Positions 60,328 through 64,000 of a DNA stretch of 64,000 nucleotides are shown piece after piece; the first letter of the stretch is position 1, and every line of letters starts with the position of its first letter. The notes under the pieces are model-generated. The model saw only the letters and a program-made list of their open reading frames with translations, was not told the origin of the DNA and made no database searches. The DNA is from DASWTL01 sp035575925 (GTDB taxonomy: Bacteria > Bacteroidota > Bacteroidia > Sphingobacteriales > Sphingobacteriaceae), in assembly GCA_035575925.1 (NCBI GenBank), contig DATLXK010000040.1, positions 50,291 through 114,290 of the forward strand, given 5' to 3'. The position numbers and the translations under genes are program-made.

Positions 60328-61494
60328 TCATTCTCCTTTATTTGCTTTAAGTACCCGAATAAAATTATCTCCCAGTATTTTTCTGACATCTTTTTTCGAA
60401 TAACCGTTCCTAATAAGTGCCGAAGTAATTAAAGGATAATCAGAAACATCATCTATTTGGCGGGGATAAGATTCTGCACCGTCAAAATCAGCACCTAAGC
60501 CTACATGATCCACACCCATTATTTTTACCATATGATCAATATGAGCTATTACTAATGATAACGGGGCACGCAAATTCTCGATCTCATGCTTGTATTTTCT
60601 GTTTATTTCTGCCTGGGCTTTGGATTTATTTTGAAACTGATCGGTCAGCGTTTTTAATTCTGCAGCATGGCTTTTAAAGAATGATGCCTGTCGCCGATGA
60701 TAGGTGCTGTCTAAGAAACCACTATAAAAATTCAGAAACACAACCCCACCGGTTTTAGCAATTGCTTTTAACTGGTCGTCTTTTAAGTTTCTTGAGTGAG
60801 GATTTAGCGCATAAGCACAACTGTGAGAAGCAATTACAGGCTTATTACTTACTGCGATAGCATCATAAAACGTTGTTTCACCTACATGCGAAAGATCTAC
60901 CATAACGCCAAGTTCATTCATGCGGGAAATAATCTTACGCCCAAAATCTGTAAGGCCTATATGTGTCAGGCTATCTTTTCTTTTGGTCTCATCTGCTGCG
61001 GAAGTAGCCCACGGAATACTGTTATTCCATGTTAAAGTCATATATGCCATGCCCCGGTTTGCAAGACTATCTAAGTAATCCAGCCGGTTTTCAATCATAT
61101 GTCCGCCCTCAACACCAATCATGGCAGCCATTTTATTTTTTTCAACAGCTTCTTTCAATTGCTTGGCTGTTCTTACAAAAGAAATTTTTTCAGGATACCG
61201 TTTAATTAAGGAATTTAATGAGTCAATTTCTTGAATTGCCCGATTAAAACCAGATTTTTCATCACACCAGATTGAAAACACCTGCACGTCCAATCCGCCT
61301 TCTTTAGCTCTTTCCAGATCAAAGTTACCCCCCGCCTGTTTTTTACCAATGTCAATACCCGAATGGATCTGATCTGAAAGGATATCGCCGTGCGTATCTA
61401 CTACAAGAGCCTTGTTATGTATACTTTTAACTGTTTGGGCAAATAATGAATTGCACGCAAGTATCAATCCTATAATTATAAGTTTGTTTTTCAT
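60328..61494 (-). CDS. Membrane-dipeptidase-like M19 peptidase, secreted
   Basis: The 388-residue protein (ATG at 61494; a longer frame begins at 61515) has a signal peptide ending near SLFAQ. Metal ligands of the dizinc M19 family are visible: HxD in VDTHGD, Glu in GVEGGHM, His in DLSHVG and HSC, and Asp in GADFDG. Such enzymes cut dipeptides, including those containing D-amino acids in some bacteria. The signal peptide puts it outside the cytoplasm. It starts 39 bases after the carboxylase stop on the same strand and ends 33 bases before the next start. Confidence 0.92.
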   Translation of the reverse strand: MKNKLIIIGLILACNSLFAQTVKSIHNKALVVDTHGDILSDQIHSGIDIGKKQAGGNFDLERAKEGGLDVQVFSIWCDEKSGFNRAIQEIDSLNSLIKRYPEKISFVRTAKQLKEAVEKNKMAAMIGVEGGHMIENRLDYLDSLANRGMAYMTLTWNNSIPWATSAADETKRKDSLTHIGLTDFGRKIISRMNELGVMVDLSHVGETTFYDAIAVSNKPVIASHSCAYALNPHSRNLKDDQLKAIAKTGGVVFLNFYSGFLDSTYHRRQASFFKSHAAELKTLTDQFQNKSKAQAEINRKYKHEIENLRAPLSLVIAHIDHMVKIMGVDHVGLGADFDGAESYPRQIDDVSDYPLITSALIRNGYSKKDVRKILGDNFIRVLKANKGE

Positions 61495-61532
61495 TTTAGT
61501 ATTATTATCAGTCATACACAGACAGCTGCTTT

Positions 61533-63161
61533 TTATGTTTGAATTATTCCTGTTTTAAACGGCTTTTGAATTGGGGCCTGGTTAGCGGCTTCTATACCCA
61601 TTGAAATGACTTTTCTTGTATCCAGTGGATCTATAATTTCATCTACCCATAACCTGGATGCGGCATAATAAGGTGTTGTTTGAGTATTATATTTGTCAGT
61701 TATATCTTTAAGAAGCTCTGATTTTTGCTCCTCTGTTATTTCTTTCCCCTTAGTTTTCATTGACGCTTCATGGATTTGAAGAAGGGTATTAGCTGCCTGA
61801 GCCCCCCCCATAACTGCAATTTTTGCTGTGGGCCATGCAACTATGAGTCTAGGGTCGTAAGCTTTACCGCACATAGCATAGTTTCCGGCCCCGTAACTGT
61901 TGCCAATTATAATAGTAAATTTCGGAACCACTGAATTGGCAACAGCATTGACCATTTTAGCACCATCCTTAATAATTCCGCCATGTTCAGATCTACTTCC
62001 CACCATAAAACCTGTAACATCCTGAAGGAAAACGAGTGGTATTTTTTTCTGATTACAATTCATTATAAAACGAGCCGCTTTATCTGCAGAATCGGAGTAA
62101 ATTACACCTCCAAACTGACTTTCACCTTTTTTGGTTTTTATTACTTTTCGCTGATTTGCTACAATACCAACAGCCCACCCATCAATTCGGCCTAAGCCAC
62201 AAATTATACTTTGTCCGTAAAGTTCTTTGTACTGCTCAAGTTCTGAATTATCCACCAAACGGTGTATAATCTCTAACATATCATACGGGTTCTCTCTTCC
62301 TTCCGGTAAAATACCGTAGATTTCTACGGGGTTTTTTGTGGGCGGTAAAGTCTTAATCCTGTCAAAGCCTGCATTCTGGGGAGCTCCCAGCATACTCATT
62401 ATTTTCTTTATTGAATCGAGACATGCGGTATCGTTAGGATGTTTATAATCTGTTACCCCAGATATTTCACAATGTGTGGAAGCGCCTCCCAAAGTTTCGT
62501 TATCTATATCTTCACCAATTGCAGATTTTACGAGATAGCTTCCCGCCAGAAAAACGGAACCGGTGCCTTCAACTATCATCGCTTCATCACTCATCACCGG
62601 TAAGTATGCACCACCGGCAACACATGAGCCCATTATTGCAGAAATTTGGACAATTCCTTCGCTGCTCATAATAGCGTTATTCCGAAACATCCTTCCAAAA
62701 TGTTCTTTATCAGCAAAAATCTCATCTTGTAAAGGCAAATAGACCCCTGCAGAATCAACCAGGTATATTACAGGCAACCGATTTTCCATGGCTATTTCCT
62801 GCATACGCAGGTTTTTTTTAGCGGTGGAAGGAAACCATGCCCCGGCTTTAACGGTTGCATCATTCGCAATAATTATGCATTGCCTGCCAGATACGTATCC
62901 GATGCCTGCTACTACTCCAGCTGAAGGACATCCTCCATGATCCTGATACATATTTTCTGCTGCAAATGCACCAAGTTCCAACCAATTGCTTGCCTTATCT
63001 CTTAAATATTCAATACGCTCCCGTGCAAGCAACTTCCCTTTATCTTTCTGTTTTATTGCAGCTTTTTCACCACCGCCCTCGTATACTTTTTTCAAACGTG
63101 TTTTCAGGTCATAAACCAGTTGTTTATTAATATCTTCGTTCTTATTGAATTCAATGTTCAT
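61533..63161 (-). CDS. Biotin-dependent acyl-CoA carboxylase beta subunit (carboxyltransferase)
   Basis: The 542-residue protein is a crotonase-fold carboxyltransferase subunit. The order and motifs (HGGCPSAGVVAGIGYVSGRQ, VDSAGVYLPLQDEIF, HFGRMFRNNAIMS, GSCVAGGAYLPVMSDEA, GPHSYGAGNYAMCGKAYDPR-type end) are closest to 3-methylcrotonyl-CoA carboxylase beta chains, with propionyl- and geranyl-CoA enzymes as relatives. It transfers the carboxyl from biotin to the acyl-CoA. A biotin carboxylase/carrier alpha subunit is not present in this window. It heads a minus-strand run with the dipeptidase. Confidence 0.85.
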   Translation of the reverse strand: MNIEFNKNEDINKQLVYDLKTRLKKVYEGGGEKAAIKQKDKGKLLARERIEYLRDKASNWLELGAFAAENMYQDHGGCPSAGVVAGIGYVSGRQCIIIANDATVKAGAWFPSTAKKNLRMQEIAMENRLPVIYLVDSAGVYLPLQDEIFADKEHFGRMFRNNAIMSSEGIVQISAIMGSCVAGGAYLPVMSDEAMIVEGTGSVFLAGSYLVKSAIGEDIDNETLGGASTHCEISGVTDYKHPNDTACLDSIKKIMSMLGAPQNAGFDRIKTLPPTKNPVEIYGILPEGRENPYDMLEIIHRLVDNSELEQYKELYGQSIICGLGRIDGWAVGIVANQRKVIKTKKGESQFGGVIYSDSADKAARFIMNCNQKKIPLVFLQDVTGFMVGSRSEHGGIIKDGAKMVNAVANSVVPKFTIIIGNSYGAGNYAMCGKAYDPRLIVAWPTAKIAVMGGAQAANTLLQIHEASMKTKGKEITEEQKSELLKDITDKYNTQTTPYYAASRLWVDEIIDPLDTRKVISMGIEAANQAPIQKPFKTGIIQT

Positions 63162-63309
63162 GTAACAGGCAAGGTATGAAAATTAAATAAAATAACCCTC
63201 CACCTATGCCATAGATTTATGAACTTTTAAGGGTAATTAGAGTATAAGTATGTACATTTATTTGTATTGTATATAATAAAATTTGCAGAATGTCTATATA
63301 GATACAAGT

Positions 63310-63861
63310 ATGAAGAAACTTTTTATCCTCCTGATATTTATATGTGGTTCTCTTACCTCCTTTTCATTGATGGCACAGGAAGTACCTGGCCCTGATGACC
63401 TTTTTAAAATGGCCAGAACTGCTGCTTTCGACGAAAAGAATTATCCTAAAGCTATTGAACTGGCAAAAAAAGCCCTTTCAATAAGTCCGGATTATATGGA
63501 TATACACACTTTTATAGGGCGTTTATACAACTGGAGCGATAAAACAGATAGCGCCAGACTTCAATTTAACTATGTTTTATCTAAGGAACCAGATAACGCA
63601 GACGCGTTAAGCGCCTATTTTGATCTGGAATATCAACGGGATAAATTTCCCCGTGCCCTTGAGCTGGCAGAAATCGGGCTAAAGGCCAATCCTGATGCAG
63701 AAGATTTTATTATAAGAAAAGCAAAGGCATTAAGTGCCCTTGAAAGAACTTCCGACGCTTTACAAGTAACATCGGACTACATCAGAAAATTTCCCGGAAG
63801 TCAGCCCGTTATTCAGCTCCAGCAAAGTATAAACCTGAGTTCGATTATAAAAACAAGCTAA
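63310..63861 (+). pseudogene. TPR protein resembling YaiO, truncated by insertion sequence
   Basis: A signal peptide (MKKLFILLIFICGSL, ending near LMAQ) is followed by four TPR units (for example AIELAKKALSISPDYMD, ALELAEIGLKANPDAED) up to residue about 165. YaiO-type proteins carry such TPRs before an outer-membrane beta-barrel. Here the frame stops after 183 residues, just where the transposase fragment begins, so the barrel part is missing. The ATG at 63310 fits the signal peptide; the frame opens at TTG 63283. The downstream piece may lie beyond the insertion sequence, outside the window. Confidence 0.7.
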
Positions 63862-64000
63862 CCTGCGAAGTTTGCTCTACCTGAAACTTGATAGCAGGCT
63901 TTTTGGGAAAGAAACTGTAGGCGATTAACCCGGAAAGCATGTTGGTGATGAAGTTTCCAAAAGAACGATGTCTTGAGTGTTCGACCTGACACATGTTTTT
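63845..64000 (-). CDS. Transposase, C-terminal fragment (DDE type)
   Basis: A 51-residue reading frame enters from the right edge and ends at the stop codon at 63845-63847. It reads VEHSRHRSFGNFITNMLSGL, then AYSFFPKKPAI. The HSRHRS...N...GL.AY.F..KKP pattern is common at the C-terminus of DDE transposases of small insertion sequences; I lean towards an IS982-like group, with modest certainty about the family. The last residues (SQVSLFL) may come from flanking DNA, because the element end seems to lie near 63855-63862. It overlaps the end of the TPR pseudogene. Confidence 0.75.
   Translation of the reverse strand, partial: KNMCQVEHSRHRSFGNFITNMLSGLIAYSFFPKKPAIKFQVEQTSQVSLFL
63855..64000. mobile_element. 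Insertion sequence, one end only
   Basis: The element's end appears to start close to ACCTGCGAAGTTTGC (about 63861) and carries the transposase reading leftward. The exact inverted-repeat boundary and target duplication cannot be set without the other end, which lies beyond the window. Confidence 0.6.

Overview
The window reads as a chromosomal segment of a Bacteroidota bacterium, most probably a Pedobacter- or Mucilaginibacter-like member of the Sphingobacteriaceae. The grounds are a type IX secretion sorting domain on a large secreted protein, several promoters of the Bacteroidota type (TTTG, about 17-21 bases, TAnnTTTG), a tiny bTHX ribosomal protein gene, and many lipoproteins and secreted polysaccharide enzymes on an A+T-rich background. 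It is mostly ordinary core and carbohydrate-related genome. I see no prophage, no CRISPR array and no rRNA operon. The only mobile element is the end of an insertion sequence at the right edge.

Layout. 1-8 kb: the end of a TPR protein, Ku, a metallo-beta-lactamase-fold hydrolase, PEP carboxylase, a short-chain dehydrogenase and a PIN-PhoH ATPase, followed by a 700-base gap that may encode a minus-strand structured RNA. 8-13.4 kb: a CDGSH Fe-S protein, EF-P, a lipoprotein and a 1021-residue secreted beta-helix protein. 13.5-18.2 kb: D-Ala-D-Ala ligase divergent from a tight envelope operon (PASTA protein, rhodanese, MltG, thioesterase, YihY/BrkB protein). 18.2-24.4 kb: tRNA-Ser, a hydrolase, an asymmetric ABC-F ATPase, tRNA-Lys, a B12-binding radical SAM enzyme and a patchy intergenic region with hairpins. 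24.4-28.2 kb: GH43 enzyme, sulfatase, aldose 1-epimerase.

28.3-40.1 kb is a signalling block: a response regulator-kinase, a 1902-residue NIK1-type kinase with a long HAMP array, malate:quinone oxidoreductase, and a TPR/PAS kinase with an unusual domain order. 40.2-48.4 kb holds forward housekeeping genes (mnmA, topA, a DUF, a DEDD exonuclease, rnr, a prenyl synthase). 48.4-58.7 kb: rpmA/rplU, GH18 chitinase, a dicarboxylate/amino acid symporter, an ECF sigma factor with a membrane partner, GH20 hexosaminidase, a DUF4230 protein and bTHX. 58.7-63.2 kb: trxB, a secreted unknown, an M19 dipeptidase and an acyl-CoA carboxylase beta subunit. At 63.3-64 kb a TPR gene of YaiO type stops abruptly where a transposase fragment begins.

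How the genes fit together: the secreted beta-helix protein, GH43, sulfatase and GalM suggest plant- or algal-polysaccharide use, GH18 and GH20 suggest chitin breakdown, Mqo and PEP carboxylase serve the C4 end of central metabolism, and Ddl with the PASTA-MltG operon serves peptidoglycan. The items most worth a second look are the ABC-F protein in which exactly one of the two ATP sites is degraded, the HAMP-array kinase with 276-base DNA periodicity, the TPR kinase with an orphan C-terminal phosphoacceptor-like domain, the candidate RNA near 7.6 kb and the L27 protein with a long tail.
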